The notes under the pieces are model-generated. The model was not told where the DNA came from, did no database searches, and saw only the letters and a list, made by a program, of their open reading frames with translations. A stretch of 64,000 nt of DNA from Ligustrum vulgare (taxonomy: Eukaryota > Streptophyta > Magnoliopsida > Lamiales > Oleaceae), in assembly GCA_963555705.1 (NCBI GenBank), contig OY743189.1, positions 7,581,501 through 7,645,500 of the forward strand, written 5' to 3'. The stretch's first letter is position 1; every line of letters begins with the position of its first letter. Position numbers and translations under genes: made by a program. This document shows positions 21,171 to 35,465 of the stretch, piece by piece.

Positions 21171-21716
21171 TTGTTTTTTTTTTTCCTTGTTTTTTTGATG
21201 TTACTTGCCAGCAATTTTTTTTCTTTCCAATTTTGTTACGTCTTCTTCACAATTTTTTTTTCTTGAAAAAATAATTTACCTAATTTCAAAAATCAAATCT
21301 AATATAAAGATAGAAAACTTGTATTATAATATCACTTCATCTTATTTTTAAAAAAAATACAACGTTATCACGTTATAACATAAAATACATCGTCAATTTG
21401 ACAATAATTAACACACTGCCAACGAATAACATTAAATTAATCGTAACTTACATCGTAGTTGTCTTCACCATCCTCGTCGATACCCGCGAACCCATAGTTT
21501 TGAAATCCCGTCGTTTCTGTGTGACTGTGGTGAAATTGCGGGTAGTACGTATTTTCTTCGACGTTCATTTCAGGTGCCTCAGTTTAACTAGAGTAGAGTT
21601 GCGGGTAGTATGTGTTTTGTTAACGTTCATCGTATTGCTGTTGTGCAATTAACATGTGTCAATATCATTATATGAATATTAATGAGTGAAAAAAAATATG
21701 AATTTAATTGGAAAGA

Positions 21717-23700
21717 AAGGATACCTTGAAATAAACTGTGGACATGTTCTTCTATCGTGACTTGTTCTAGAGCAGTGAACGCACTGTCGTTCTGATTGGG
21801 TCATACCCTTCTCCTTGGCAGATTTCAAGCGTTTTCCACATCCTTTAGCCCTTATAGGTTGTGGATCCATTATTTTACCGGTGGTGTCTTGAGACCTCCC
21901 CCTAGCCTCAAAGCGTGGTGGGATGCTCCCCTTAGCCTCGTTGTTCTCCCTGACCGTGATTTTCATTTCTCTCATTCCTTTGAGTACGTAATTGCTTGAA
22001 ATTTGCGTTAATGATGCCTCCTCGATTAGGTCATTAGACTCATGTCTCAAAGTGCGAAGTCGTGAAGTAACTGAGACTTCTGCAGTGAATGTCTCCACGG
22101 GGTCAAACACTGGATTTGCTTTCATATTCTTGGTCCACCTGGGCATAACGTACATTTGAGGCAGAAGTATTATATCTTTTTTGCTCAACAGATGAAGAAT
22201 GTGACGACATGGGTAGCCCGAAAACTTGAACAACATGCAACTACAAGTCATGAATTCCATTTGAGGATGGTAAACAACGTCCCTTTAACGATCGTAATCC
22301 CCACCTGACGTTTTACATTGCACTGTATAAACCTTCATGAGTTCGTTGCTTGATCTCCTCATTGTAGTGTAGTGCGTACTTTCAATGAGTTCATCCTGGA
22401 AGAGTCGTAAAACTGCTTTCGTATAAACCTGGGACATTTGCACTTCCATATCGACCCCTGTAATCATTCGTGGCCGTTGATACAAATTTGTATGAGTTGC
22501 CATTAGTTCCTCATGCCTTTGGTGATCAACCGCTCCCGCAAATCTAGAAATAAAATCCATCAACCCATTTCGCCGTCTCGGAATGCCAAAATGATGTGCT
22601 TCAAGTCCCCACCATGTGCATTGTAAATAACCGGTCCTAACTTTTTCGGAAACTTGTACGTGATGTACCACAAACAGAGTCGATGGAATGACATTGGGAA
22701 GATATTTCTGACCGTTCGACCAATAGCTTGATCCTGATCAGTGATAATTACTCTCGGGGCTACATACGTTGGCATCACCTTCATGAACTCTAAAAAAAAC
22801 CACTCGAATGACTCAATCCTCTCGTCGCTTAGAAAACCACATCCAAATAATATTGTTTGACGGTGGTGATTGACTCCAACAAAAGGAGCAAAAATCTTTG
22901 AGTACTTCTTCGTGTTGTAGGTAGTATCAAACACAACAGCATCATCGAAAAATGCATAGTTGTTTCTCAAAATAGAATTTTCCCAGAAACAACGCGTGAA
23001 AACACCATTCTCAAGCTCATGCGAAAAATAAAAATTGTCATCCCTTCATTTTTCATGCGCCATATGTTGTACGAAAGACTCCGCATCACGTCCAATAAGT
23101 TCCATGCGCTGATCTCTTCGATGATTTCTTAAATCTCTGTCGGTGTGACCCAGAGATGATGGTCCAGCAGACTCGATCTCAAATAAACGCATCTGCTGCC
23201 AAGTCGGAATATTTGCTTGAGCAAACTGTTGGGACAATGATTTTTTTGAAGCAGAGACACTACGATGGGAGCGTAGCAAGTGAACTTTGCTCGATGTAGT
23301 GAGAGGATGATTATGAGGTTCAACGAAATGGCTAACTTACCACGTATCACCCAAACGATTTACGACTAACATCTTAGCCTCGCACCCACACCGTGTGTGG
23401 TCTCGATTGCTTTCTCCGGACCTCTGTTTGGAGTACTTTATTTCGTTTTGGTACTTTTCATATGTTTTTCCCTCCTTCGAACATGTGAAAACCTTCTAGT
23501 AAAGCTTATTGGTGTCTTTTCTTCGATTCGAATTATGAATGCGAGTGCTGAAATCCGCCTCCTTCGCATAAGCGTTGTAAAAAATTTTAGCATCTTTTGC
23601 TGATTCAAATTCTTGGCCAACGATTGGAATAAAAATCTCGGATACTTGAGGCACAAATATATTATCATTCATTTCCATCAATATATTAATATATGAAAAC
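21717..23700 (-). pseudogene. FAR1-RELATED SEQUENCE-type protein (MULE-derived) pseudogene
   Basis: FHY3/FAR1-family proteins derive from Mutator-like transposases and act as nuclear transcription factors. Read on the minus strand, in order: FAR1 DNA-binding domain (about 23640-23350; EFESAKDAKIFYNAYA, FTCSKEG, RCGCEAKM), a linker with EPHNHPL (about 23320), the MULE transposase core (22970-22560; DTTYNTKKY, FAPFVGVNHH, ITDQDQA), a C-terminal helical part (22560-22285), the SWIM zinc finger (22260-22190; TCSCMLFKFSGYPCRHIL) and a CCHC-like knuckle (about 21780). Breaks: an in-frame stop within the FAR1 domain near 23500, a TGA near 23043, a frameshift around 22560-22670, and a TAA at about 22283. 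The gene is nearly full length. Whether it came from a FRS host gene or a Jittery-like element is not decided; no terminal inverted repeats were found. Confidence 0.8.
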
Positions 23701-23702
23701 AA

Positions 23703-24420
23703 ATTAGAAAGAAATCATATTTGAAATAAAAATATTTAACAAAATTAAATTTTAAAAAATATATAAAAAAAATTAAACAACTTACCCAACTCAAATATGT
23801 AGTAATCTTCAAAAAATTACGTAATTGACAGTTGCCGAAATTGCCGAAATCACTGTATTAATATATGAAAACAAATTAGCAAAAAATTCAATTTGAAATA
23901 AAAACATTTGACAAAATTAAATTTAAAAAAAATGAAAAAGATTAAACAACTTACCCAACTCAAATATGTAGTAATCTTCAAAAAATTATATAATATGCAC
24001 TTGTCGAAATTGCTTGTTAGCATGCACACTCTACTCTTTTTTATTTTTAAAAATTTTTATGTTGAATTTTAAAAGATGTTATGAAAATAGTGTTGGTTTT
24101 ATTGGTTTATATAGAACAAAATTTTGGAACGTTTAAATCTGACCATTTTTTTATGCAATTGTACCGTTATAAATCAACGGTACACTTCCAATGCAACGGT
24201 TACATTTTCTTATATTGAAAAAAAATAATAATAAAAATAAATAAAACAATGGTCAAAAAGGTTGCAGCACTTGCTGTAGCCAAAGAAAAAAAAGTAAAAA
24301 TAAATTAAAAATAAAAAAAAAATTTAAAAAAGGACAAGAGGCTACAACAAATGCTCCAGTCTCTTGGAAATTGTCCTGGATGGTAGGATAACCTATCCTT
24401 CAGCGGGTACTAGAACAGCA
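23703..24420. other. AT-rich stretch with a ~150-bp tandem duplication
   Basis: About 23685-23835 and 23855-23995 are near copies, sharing ATATGAAAACAAATTAG, CAACTTACCCAACTCAAATA and TGTAGTAATCTTCAAAAAATTA. This lies directly upstream of the FAR1-type pseudogene. No gene seen. Confidence 0.6.
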
Positions 24421-24829
24421 GCGTATCTAGTAATTGGTCACATTCCGTAATTGTCATAAGTCACACCAAGTCACATTTAGTAACTATTCTGGTCACAATT
24501 ACCTAACAATTGATCACAGTTACCTATAATTGACCACAATCATTGTTCAAGTCAAATAAATCTACCCCACCACCAACCCTACCCCACCAACTACTCCCAC
24601 CCCCACCTAAAATGGAATATGTTCAGCCTGTAGACGATATTGATCAGCTCCAAGACAAAAAAAAAAAAAAATTAAAATCCAAACTTCTTGCAACAGACCA
24701 GATGCCGCTGTCGGAGGTAAACACCACCACCTCCACTAAGCAACACAGTGCATCATCACTGTCAACATCCCCACCACGACCTCCACCTCCACCTCCACCG
24801 TACCCACATCGCACCAAAGAAAACACTAC
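24421..24829 (+). other. GGTCACAATTAC-rich and CCACC-rich stretch
   Basis: The motifs (GGTCACAATTACCTA, TCACATTTAG) and the following CCACCAACC-rich part resemble the array at 20180-20590, suggesting that both belonged to one repeat. Ends abruptly at 24830 where the truncated gypsy LTR begins. Proline-rich frames here are compositional. Confidence 0.4.
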
Positions 24830-25480
24830 AATTTTTAGTATTATCAGACAGTTATAACAATTTATGCCATGGTTTCAGTATTTATAAATTCTCATTTCAA
24901 CTATATGTACTTTTCAGAATAAGTAAAATATTTTCTTATGTCAATCAAAAGTCATATTCACATCAAAAATTGTGATTATATATATATAAATGAGAAAATC
25001 ATGACTAGTTTTCAAACCCTCCACTCACTGAGTTAAAATCTCATATTTTCGTCACATTTTTCCTTACCAGGATACTTTTGAGTTTTGAGAGGACGTTGGA
25101 AAGTCTGCCAAAGAGCCACAAGATCATTTAATTGTATGTTTCAAGTCTTCATCATTCTTTTGGGATTCATGTATATGTAGTAAGAACTAGATGGGCAGAT
25201 ATAAGCTCTTTTGATTTTTGATATGATGATGTGAAGGGATATGGATTCCCATTATTTTACTTATGGTTGTTTGAAGATTTGTTGATTTTGTTACAGGGAG
25301 GTTATATCCAATATTTAAAGGGAACTTTGTCAATTTTTTTTTTTTTTTAAATCATGGGATATTACGAGAAGTCTTATAGAATTTGAAAAGTTTCAATGGC
25401 CTTGGTGGTAGGTCGACATTCATTATCGGCGCACGCCACGTCTTGGGTCCATTAGGGTGATTCGAGACGGGGTCGTGTCA
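24830..25480 (+). repeat. Truncated 5' LTR of the gypsy element
   Basis: Matches the last third of the 3' LTR (from about 31888). It lacks the first ~1.6 kb of the LTR and an internal segment present at about 32240-32335 in the 3' copy. Ends GGGGTCGTGTCA just before the primer site. Confidence 0.85.
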
Positions 25481-25482
25481 AG

Positions 25483-25494
25483 TGGTATCAGAGC
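25483..25494 (+). other. Primer binding site (tRNA-iMet)
   Basis: TGGTATCAGAGC, complementary to the 3' end of initiator methionine tRNA, two bases after the 5' LTR. Confidence 0.9.
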
Positions 25495-25564
25495 ATGGTT
25501 ATAGAGTATGTTGGGTCGCATTGCATATGTATTGATCTATTTCTGTCAACCATTGTAGAGATTC

Positions 25565-26676
25565 ATGGCTCGTGGTGGCAGAACTCGCAGGCAACCAAAT
25601 CCAGTTCCTCAAACTCAGAATGCTCCTGATGGAGGACTTGTAGGGTAGGCCGGTGGTGCCGCAGAATCAGTTCACCAACCTCAGGTGCATCCCGAGTACA
25701 TCCTCCGGTGCAGCCTCAGGCACAAATGCAGAAAAGGATAATCTCACACAAAAATTTTTAAGGGTACATCCAACCCAGCTGATGCTGAGCTTTGGATGAA
25801 ATCTTTGGAGAATATATTTGATGTAATAGAGGTTCCTGAAGGAAAGAAGTTACGTCTTGTTGCTTTTCTGTTGAGGGGAGGACCTATAGATTGGTGGGTA
25901 TCATATCGATGTTGGTATCTAGACCCTAATGTTATTACTTGGGCCATGTTCACAGATGCTTTCAATGAGACCTACTACCCTCCATTTTATCGCGATGCAA
26001 AACATGATGAATTTTTGAGATTAGTTCAAGGATCTATGTCTGTCGCCGAGTACCATTTGAGGTTTATAGAGTTGTCCAAGTATGCCAGTAACTTAATCAT
26101 TGATGAAAGAGAAAAATGCAGATGATTTGAACAAGGGTTGCGGGAAAATATTCGGCCTTACGTGTCAGTTCATGGACATCAAAACTTTGGGTCATTGGTA
26201 GAAGCGACTTTAATGGTCGAGATAGCTATCATAGAGGGACGCAACCAAAGGGCACATACAAGTTTTGGAGGTAGTAGCCAGACAGGGGTTTCAGGGTCTA
26301 ACAAGAACATAAAAGGGTTTTGGCCAGGTGCTACAAATTCTACAAATTTTAAATCAAAGTATCAGAGTTCGGGATTCAGTAAGATGTCAGGCCAGAGTCA
26401 GAGCTCTATACAACGGACTGGAGGGAGTCATATACATCCACAGGGCTCTATGCAGAGATCTCAGGGATCGAGGCCTAGTCAGAGTTCTGATTATCGTAGC
26501 TTTCCACAGTGTCAGTCTTGTGGGAAGTTTCATCCAGGGGAGTGTCTTAAGGGAGTTGGAGTCTGTTATCAGTGTGGTCAGACGGGACACATGAGGAAGG
26601 ATTTCCCAATCAAATCTCAGCAGAGTAGCGGATCACATATATTATTTCCTCAGATAGGTGTTAGCAATGCAGGGTA
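25565..26676 (+). pseudogene. gypsy gag, broken
   Basis: Gag forms the virus-like particle and packages element RNA. The frame opens with ATGGCTCGTGGTGG at 25565 and meets a TAG at 25648. The retrotransposon gag domain lies at about 25796-26200 (GPIDWWVSY, FNETYYPPFYRDAKHDEF, with an in-frame TGA at about 26123). A Ser/Gln-rich linker follows, then a zinc knuckle near 26570 (CYQCGQTGH...) whose last cysteine is replaced by phenylalanine. Gag is not functional. Confidence 0.85.
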
Positions 26677-26836
26677 GAGTCAGAGTCAGAGGGGCATCTC
26701 AGTAGGGTCGACTGGCGGTGCTCAGTCTAATGTTGCTAGAGGTAGTATTGCTAGATCTGGAGCTCAGACAGGGCGTAACAGGACTCAGGGTAAGGTATTT
26801 GCTATGACCTAGAAGGAGGTAGAGGAGTCACCAGAT

Positions 26837-27283
26837 GTGGTTATTGGTATGTTATCTATTTTTGGTAAAGATGCTCGCACATTAATTGATTCGGGTGCTA
26901 CACATTCTTTTATTTCTTATGCACTTGCTAGTCATGCTGAGAAGAAGTCAGAGCCTTTAGATAATGAATTATTTGTAACAACACTTGTAGGAGTATCACT
27001 TCTAGCTAGATATGTGTATAGAGATTGTATGATTAGGGTGCATAACCATCATTTGAGGGCAGATTTAATTCCACTTGATATGCATGATTTCGATGTTATT
27101 TTGGGGATGGATTTTCTCTCTGAACATCGGGCTACAGTCGACTGCTTTCTCAAGGAAGTTGTGTTCAGGAGGCCAGAAGAACTTGATTTGTTCTTGTTGG
27201 AGAACGCAGAATCTTGCCATCATGTGTTATATCCGCTTTGGATGCACGTAAATTGCTCAAAAAGGGTTGTCATGCATATTTAG
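26837..27283 (+). pseudogene. gypsy aspartic protease region
   Basis: Retropepsin domain that matures the polyprotein. It has the active-site IDSGATHSFIS and the later VILGMDFLSEH strand. The frame is open for 148 codons and then stops before the reverse transcriptase, where the polyprotein should continue. Confidence 0.85.
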
Positions 27284-27296
27284 CTAATGTGATAAT

Positions 27297-28690
27297 GTGA
27301 TTGACACTCGACTCACTAATCAAAAACTTGAGGATATCCCTATCATGCGAGATTTTCCAGATGTGTTTCCAGAGGATCTTCCGGGACTACCACCAGATAG
27401 AGAGGTTGAGTTTTCTATTGAATTAATTCCAGGGACGGCACCTATATCACAAGCACCATACAGAATGGCTCCAACGGAGTTAAAAGAATTGAATGTACAA
27501 CTGGAGGAATTAGTTGATAAGGGTTTTATTAGACCCAGTGTTTCCCCATGGGGAGCGTCAGTCTTATTTGTGAAGAAGAAAGATGGTACGCCGAGACTTT
27601 GTATTGACTACAGATAGTTGAATAAAGTTACAATTCGTAACAAGTACCCATTACCTTGCATTGATGATATGTTTGACCAACTTCGAGGTGCTGCAATATT
27701 TTGTAAAATTGATTTTCGATCAGGGTATCATCAGCTGAAGATCAAAGATGCCGATATACCAAAGACAGCTTTTAGGACTCGATATGGCCATTATGAGTTT
27801 TTGGTGATGCCATTTGGGCTTACTAATGCCCTAGCTGCATTTATGGATTTGATAAATAGAGTTTTACATTCTTATTAGACAGATTTGTGACTGTTTTCAT
27901 TGATGATATTTTGGTATATTCCCGTATCAAGGATGAACATGCAGAGCATCTAGAAATTATATTGCAGACCATGAGGGATAAGCAATTGTATGCGAAATTC
28001 AGAAAATACGAGTTTTGCTTGGATAAAGTTGTATTTTCTAGGTCACGTGATATCAGCAGAAGGTATTTATGTAGATTCAATCAAGACAAATGCTGTGATG
28101 AAATGGGAACGCCCTTCTAATGTGACAGAAGTGCAAAGTTTTCTTGGGTTAACTGGTTATTATCATCAATTTGTGGAAGGATTTTCTAAAATTGCTCTTC
28201 CTTTAACTATCTTAACTCAAAAGGATTCAAAATTTTTGTGGACACCAGAATGTGAGAAGAGCTTCCAAGAGTTGAAAAGTAGATTGGTTTCCGCTCCTAT
28301 ACTTGCTCTTCCTTCTCCAGGTGAAGAGTTTGTAGTCTACAACGATGCATCATGCCAAGGTTTGGGCTGTGTTTTATTGCAAAATGGAAAGGTTGTAGCT
28401 TATGCTTCTAGACAATTGAAGAAGCATGAACTAAACTACCCAACTCATGATTTGGAATTGGCAGCAGTGGTTTTGGCACTAAAAATTTGGAGACATTATT
28501 TGTATGGTGAACAATGTCAGATATTCACGGAACACAAGAGCTTGAAGTATATCTTTGATCAAAAAGAATTGAATTTGAGACAGAGGCGATGGTTATAACT
28601 TATCAAAGATTATGATTACAAAATTGATTATCATCCGGGGAAAGCTAATGTAGTTGCTGACGCTTTGAGTAGGAAGGTCAATAGCCATTC
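27297..28690 (+). pseudogene. gypsy reverse transcriptase and RNase H, broken
   Basis: RT motifs in order: the [14 protein letters not shown] entry, [24 protein letters not shown] with a TAG directly after it (27615-27617), [18 protein letters not shown], and the catalytic FIDDILVYS, which lies in another frame after a TAG near 27877. RNase H (about 28330-28600) has [12 protein letters not shown], the ASRQLKKHE block and DLELAAVV, followed by a stop at 28598, then DYHPGKANVVADALSRK in a further frame. Several lesions; not functional. Confidence 0.9.
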
Positions 28691-28841
28691 CACCAAATCT
28701 AGTGCAATGTGTGCTGCTTTAATGGGTGAATTTAGAACCTTACATGCTCAGTTGTCCACAACTACTACAGGGGCACTCTTAGCTCACTTTCAAGTGAGGC
28801 CTACTCTAATAAATAAAGTTAGAGAAGCTCAATTTTAGGAT

Positions 28842-29668
28842 TTGGCATTGAAAACTTTGGAAGTAGAAGTCACTGTTGGCTTGCGAACAGACTATGAAAT
28901 CAGAGATGGTGTATTATTTATGGGAAATAGGCTATGTGTTCCTGATATTCCAGAATTGAAGAAAGAAATATTGGAAGAAGCGCACAGTTCAGGTTATGCT
29001 ATGCATCCAAGTAGCACTAAAATGTGTCATACCCTGAAGGAAATTATTGATGGTATGATATGAAAAGAAAAATTGCTGAGTTTGTATCGACATGTTTTGT
29101 CTGCCAAATGGTGAAACCCAATCGCCAGAAAACAGCTGGACTTCTTCCGCCATTGCCTATTCCTGAGTGGAAATGGGAGCATATTACTATGGATTTCTTA
29201 TTTGGTCTTCCTCGCACTCAAAATGGACATGATGGTGTTTGGGTGATTGTTGATCGTTTGACCAAAACTTCAAGATTCTTTCCGATCAAAGCTACTTTTT
29301 CTCTAAGGAAACTAGTAAAGTTGTATGTGGATGAGATAGTCACTTTGTATGGGACTCCAATGTCTATTTTATCAGACAGAGATCCTCGATTTACTTCTAA
29401 GTTTTGGCCTAGTTTGCAAGATGCTTTGGGTACTAAACTACAGTTCAGTACAACTTTCCACCCGCAAACAGATGGTCAATCTGAGAGGACCATACAGACC
29501 TTAGAAGATATGCTAAGAGATTGTGTTCTAGAGTTCAAAGGAAGTTGGGATTCTCATTTGCATTTGATGGAGTTTACTTATAATAACAGTTATCATTCGA
29601 GTATAGAGATGGCTCCTTTTGAAGCATTGTATGGCAGGAAATATAGAACACCAGTTTGTTGGGGGTGA
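28842..29668 (+). pseudogene. gypsy integrase, broken
   Basis: The HHCC zinc part is split by a frameshift near 29060: histidines lie in the AHSSGYAMHP segment and cysteines in the STCFVCQM segment. The DDE core follows with ITMDFLFGLP, LSDRDPRFTS and GQSERTIQ, and ends in FEALYGRK with a stop just after CWG (29666-29668). Confidence 0.9.
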
Positions 29669-30232
29669 AGTAGGCGAGAGGAGATTAGAAGGACTAGAAT
29701 TTATTCAGATAGCCACAGAAATGGTGAAAGTGATTAAAGAGAAGTTAAAAGCAGCTCAAGATAGACAAAAAATTATGCATACAGATGCAGAAAAGATCTT
29801 GAATTTGCTGTTGGAGAAAGAGTTTTCCTTAAATTTTCTCCTTGGAAAGGTGTGTTGAGATTTGGCTAGCGAGGGAAATTGAGTCCGAGATATATTGGAC
29901 CCTATGAGATTGTTGAACGAATTGGTCCTGTGGCTTATAATTTAGCACTGCCAGCTGAGTTATCTAGGATTCATGATGTATTCCACACTTCAATGCTTCG
30001 TAAGTACATTCCAGATTCATCTCATATTCTCGAGCCACGGCCATTGTAACTTAAGGAGAATTTAACTTACGAAGAGGAGCCAGAAGGGATACTTGAACGA
30101 AAGGAACAAATTCAGCACAAGAAGATTATTCCATTGGTCAAGGTTCTGTGGAAGAATCATCCAGTAGATGAAGCTACGTGGGAAAACGAAGATCAAATTC
30201 GAGTCAAGTATCCTAACCTTCTAAGATGGTAG
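29669..30232 (+). pseudogene. gypsy integrase C-terminus with chromodomain-like module
   Basis: Fragmented frames cover [20 protein letters not shown], then [16 protein letters not shown], and a final module ILERKEQIQ...ILVKWK-type variant (IPLVKVLWKNHPVDEATWE) ending at the TAG at 30230-30232. Such C-terminal chromodomains direct chromovirus integration in chromatin. Stops and frame changes interrupt it. Confidence 0.75.
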
Positions 30233-30274
30233 TTGATTGAATTTCGAGGACGAAATTCTTTAATGAGGTAAGAT

Positions 30275-32657
30275 TGTTACAACCCACTTTTAATTTTGCA
30301 AGTCAAATATTTATTTTGTCAAGTCAACATTTATTGGACCAATTTAGTCCAAGTGGGGACCAATTTAAATAAGTGAAATTTTTTGGGGATCATTTAAATT
30401 TTATTATAAGTTGACGGTTTTACTTATCGCCATGTATAGTTAAGGATTAATGGGTATATATATATATATAAGGACCAACCATGCAATTTCTATTAAACAC
30501 ATGCCTTGATATTGGGGGACAAGAACATAACCAAACACAACACACATTTCACAAATAAAGGCTAAGAGAGAGAGGTCACACAGTAAAGGGAAAAATCAGT
30601 GGGAAAAAAAAAAATAAGAAAAGAGAAAGGAAGGAAGGAAAAGGAAAAGGGAGATTTTCATTCAACTTTCAAGACTTCATTTTCACCTTCAAGAGGTAAA
30701 ACAATACCCATTTATTTGAGATATGGTGTTAATTTTAGGATTTTTCTTATTGAGTTAAATATTAGATTTTTGGATGGATTTATAGTTCATTTAAAGATAT
30801 TAAGCTAAATATTCAAGTTTGGTTGAATACATTGTGGTTACATGCTAGGGTTTGTAATAATAGTGGATTGAATTCATGATTTGGGGAAGATTAAGTTATT
30901 AGAGCCTATGTTAAATTATTTAATGCTTAAATGCTTAATTTGGTGATGTTTATTTGGAGATTAAATTACCTATGTAAATATGTTGAAGATTTAGTCCAAA
31001 ATTAGGTTCTTTGGAAAGGGGTTTTGGTGTCAATAAGCACTCCTTTGAGGTATTGGTTAAATGAAGGATATATTAGTTATAATGAAGCTATATTTCACAT
31101 AAGAGAAGGTTGGTGGATGTAATGTTGGAGGTATATGAAATTTGTTATTATTGTATAGGATGTTATTTCATTTTGGGCAATTGTTAAATATTTGTATTTA
31201 TTGGAGTTGATCCAAGGTTTTAATTTAAATTTCAGGAGGCGACACGGAGATTGGCCAGACTTATCAGCCAAATTAGATTTTTGTCACAATCTCTGTGAGT
31301 GAAGAAACTTATTTTTTTCTTAAAGTTAAATTTCAATATTTAATAGTATAAATTTTCTATATGTTTCATGATTTCAATTAAGTAGACAAGTTACAGAAAT
31401 TACTACTTTTCGCAAATACCAGTTTAGAAGCATGATTTTAGCGTTCTTCTTTTAAAATTTCAAGTTAATCAAATTATAAATTTAGTACATTATTCTATAT
31501 ATAAAAAAAACTTGTTACATGTAAACTATTATTGTTGAAAAACCATCAGAAAGTACCCAGATGATATTATCCGCTCTACACTGATGTGAATTCGTTTCCA
31601 CAATGTATGACCAGATTATCAGATTATCAGAGGTCTTTGAGACCCACTCTTGTGCACATATAGGCTTTGGGCCGTGTACTAGTGTGCTTTAGCCTTTGGG
31701 GCAGTCTATGCGCATATGACACAGTTTATCAGATTATCAGATTTGAATGGCTTTGCCTTGTACATCGAGAGTACTCTGTACTTGAGTAGAGCTGTTCGTT
31801 GGGTACATTTTGATGTGATTCTTTTCAGTGCATTATGATATATTTATTCATAGAAAAATATATCAGCTTCTCAGTACAGTTCAACGAATTTTTAGTATTA
31901 TCAGACAGTTGTTACAATTTATGCCATGGTTTCAGTATTTATAAATTCTCATTTCAGCTAGATGTACTTTTCAGAATAAGTAAAATATTTTCTTATGTCA
32001 ATCAAAAGTCATATTCACAGCAAAAATTGTGATTTTATAAATATATATATATAAATGAGAAAAGCATGACTAGTTTTCAAACCCTCCACTCACAGAGTTA
32101 AAATCTCATATTTTCGTCACATTTTTTCTTATCAGGATACTTTTGAGTTTTGAGAGGTCGTTGGAAAGCCTGCCAAGAGCCACAAGATCATTTAGTTGTA
32201 TGTTTCAAGTCTTCATATTCTTTTGGGATTCATGTATATATATTAAACTCGGTCCACTCTCGGGTTTGTTGTTTTGTCAAGTACCTAGTTGGTTAGATTG
32301 ATAATTTGATGTATCATTGCAAGAGGAATTGATGATATGTAGTAAGAACTAGATGGGCAGATATAAGCTCTTTTGATTTTTGATATGATGATATGAAGGG
32401 ATATGGATTCCCAACATTTTACATGTGGTTGTTTGAGAATTTGTTGATTTTGTTACAAGGAGGTTATATCCAATATTTAAAGGGAACTCTATCAATTTTT
32501 TTTTTTTTTTAAATCATGGGGTATTATGAGAAGTCATATAAAATTTGAAAAGTTTCAGTAGCCTTGGTGGTGGGTCCAGTATCTAGCTGGCATTCATCAT
32601 CGGCGCACGCCATGTCTCGGGTCCATTAGGGTGATTCTAGACGGGATCGTGTCGACA
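30275..32657 (+). repeat. 3' LTR of the gypsy element
   Basis: Begins TGTTACAACCC after a weak purine-rich tract and ends near GGGATCGTGTCGACA. TATA-like TATATATATAAGGACC at about 30456-30475, followed by a leader, is the likely promoter. Length about 2.38 kb. Its last third matches the 5' LTR. Confidence 0.8.
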
Positions 32658-33465
32658 GTCTTATTATTACACTTACCACAACTGGCTATTGTATTGTAGT
32701 CGTCACAAGTAGTGGTACTATATTTGCCGCCATAGTGATGGTATTATAGTTGCCACCGCTACTGGATGTTTGGTAGAGAGCTTGAGGTCAGGAGATAAAA
32801 TATGGCCACCACCATCACACAAAAATCTGGAGCTAGTTAACAGACAAGGGAACACCACCACCACACATCGCCGAAGATCTTTGTGATCTCCATCGGAGAG
32901 TAGCGACGAGGCTCGCCGTTGCTAGAGGCTATCTTACTGCTATATATATCAAATCTGCTACTGGCAATCTTTCCGCCATCGTCGGGTGGAAGATGTTGCG
33001 AGAGAGACGGTAGAGAGAGAGTATGTGGAGGCATTGAGAGAGTGGAGAAAGAGAGAGTCTGCCATTTGCTTTGGTTGGATAATTATGTATTAAATGTGAA
33101 ATTATTTGTATTACTACTTGATAAGTTGAAAAAAAACATCACCCACAAGAATTTCAAATTGTGTTCCTAGAAATAGAATACAGGACCTGTGTAATTTTCC
33201 CTTTTCAAATTGGTTAATTTAATAGTGCATTTTGCATAATTTTCTTCCCGTGTGGAAATTACATCCACACAGGTTTTTAAACTTCATAAATCAAAATTCA
33301 GCTACATAAGATATTTGTCCAAAAATCAGGTGGTAATTATTATTTTTTAATATTAATAATAATAATACGATTAAACTGTTATTAATCTTTATTATACTAC
33401 CATCCCTAACCCCAACTTCACCCTAGCCCACTCAAAATTTGATTCAATTTTAAATCACATTGGAA

Positions 33466-33470
<5 letters not shown>
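32658..33470. other. Unassigned stretch
   Basis: No gene recognised. A perfect-looking hairpin CCGTGTGG...CCACACAGG lies at about 33248-33273. Short frames here lack family resemblance. Confidence 0.4.

Positions 33471-33549
<79 letters not shown>
33471..33549 (+). repeat. (CT)n microsatellite
   Basis: About 39 uninterrupted CT dinucleotides. Confidence 0.97.

Positions 33550-35465
<1,916 letters not shown>

Larger units (their letters stand above)
24830..32657 (+). mobile_element. Ty3/gypsy chromovirus (Tekay-like), degenerate
   Basis: The order is 5' LTR (truncated, 24830-25480), tRNA-iMet primer site, gag, protease, RT, RNase H, integrase, a chromodomain-like C-terminus, then a full-length 3' LTR (30275-32657). 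The end-of-pol TTCGAGGACGAAATTCTTTA next to a TGTTACAACCC LTR start, and the C-terminal chromodomain-like module, point to the Tekay lineage. All coding parts carry stops or frameshifts. No TSD can be checked because the 5' end is missing. Confidence 0.9.
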
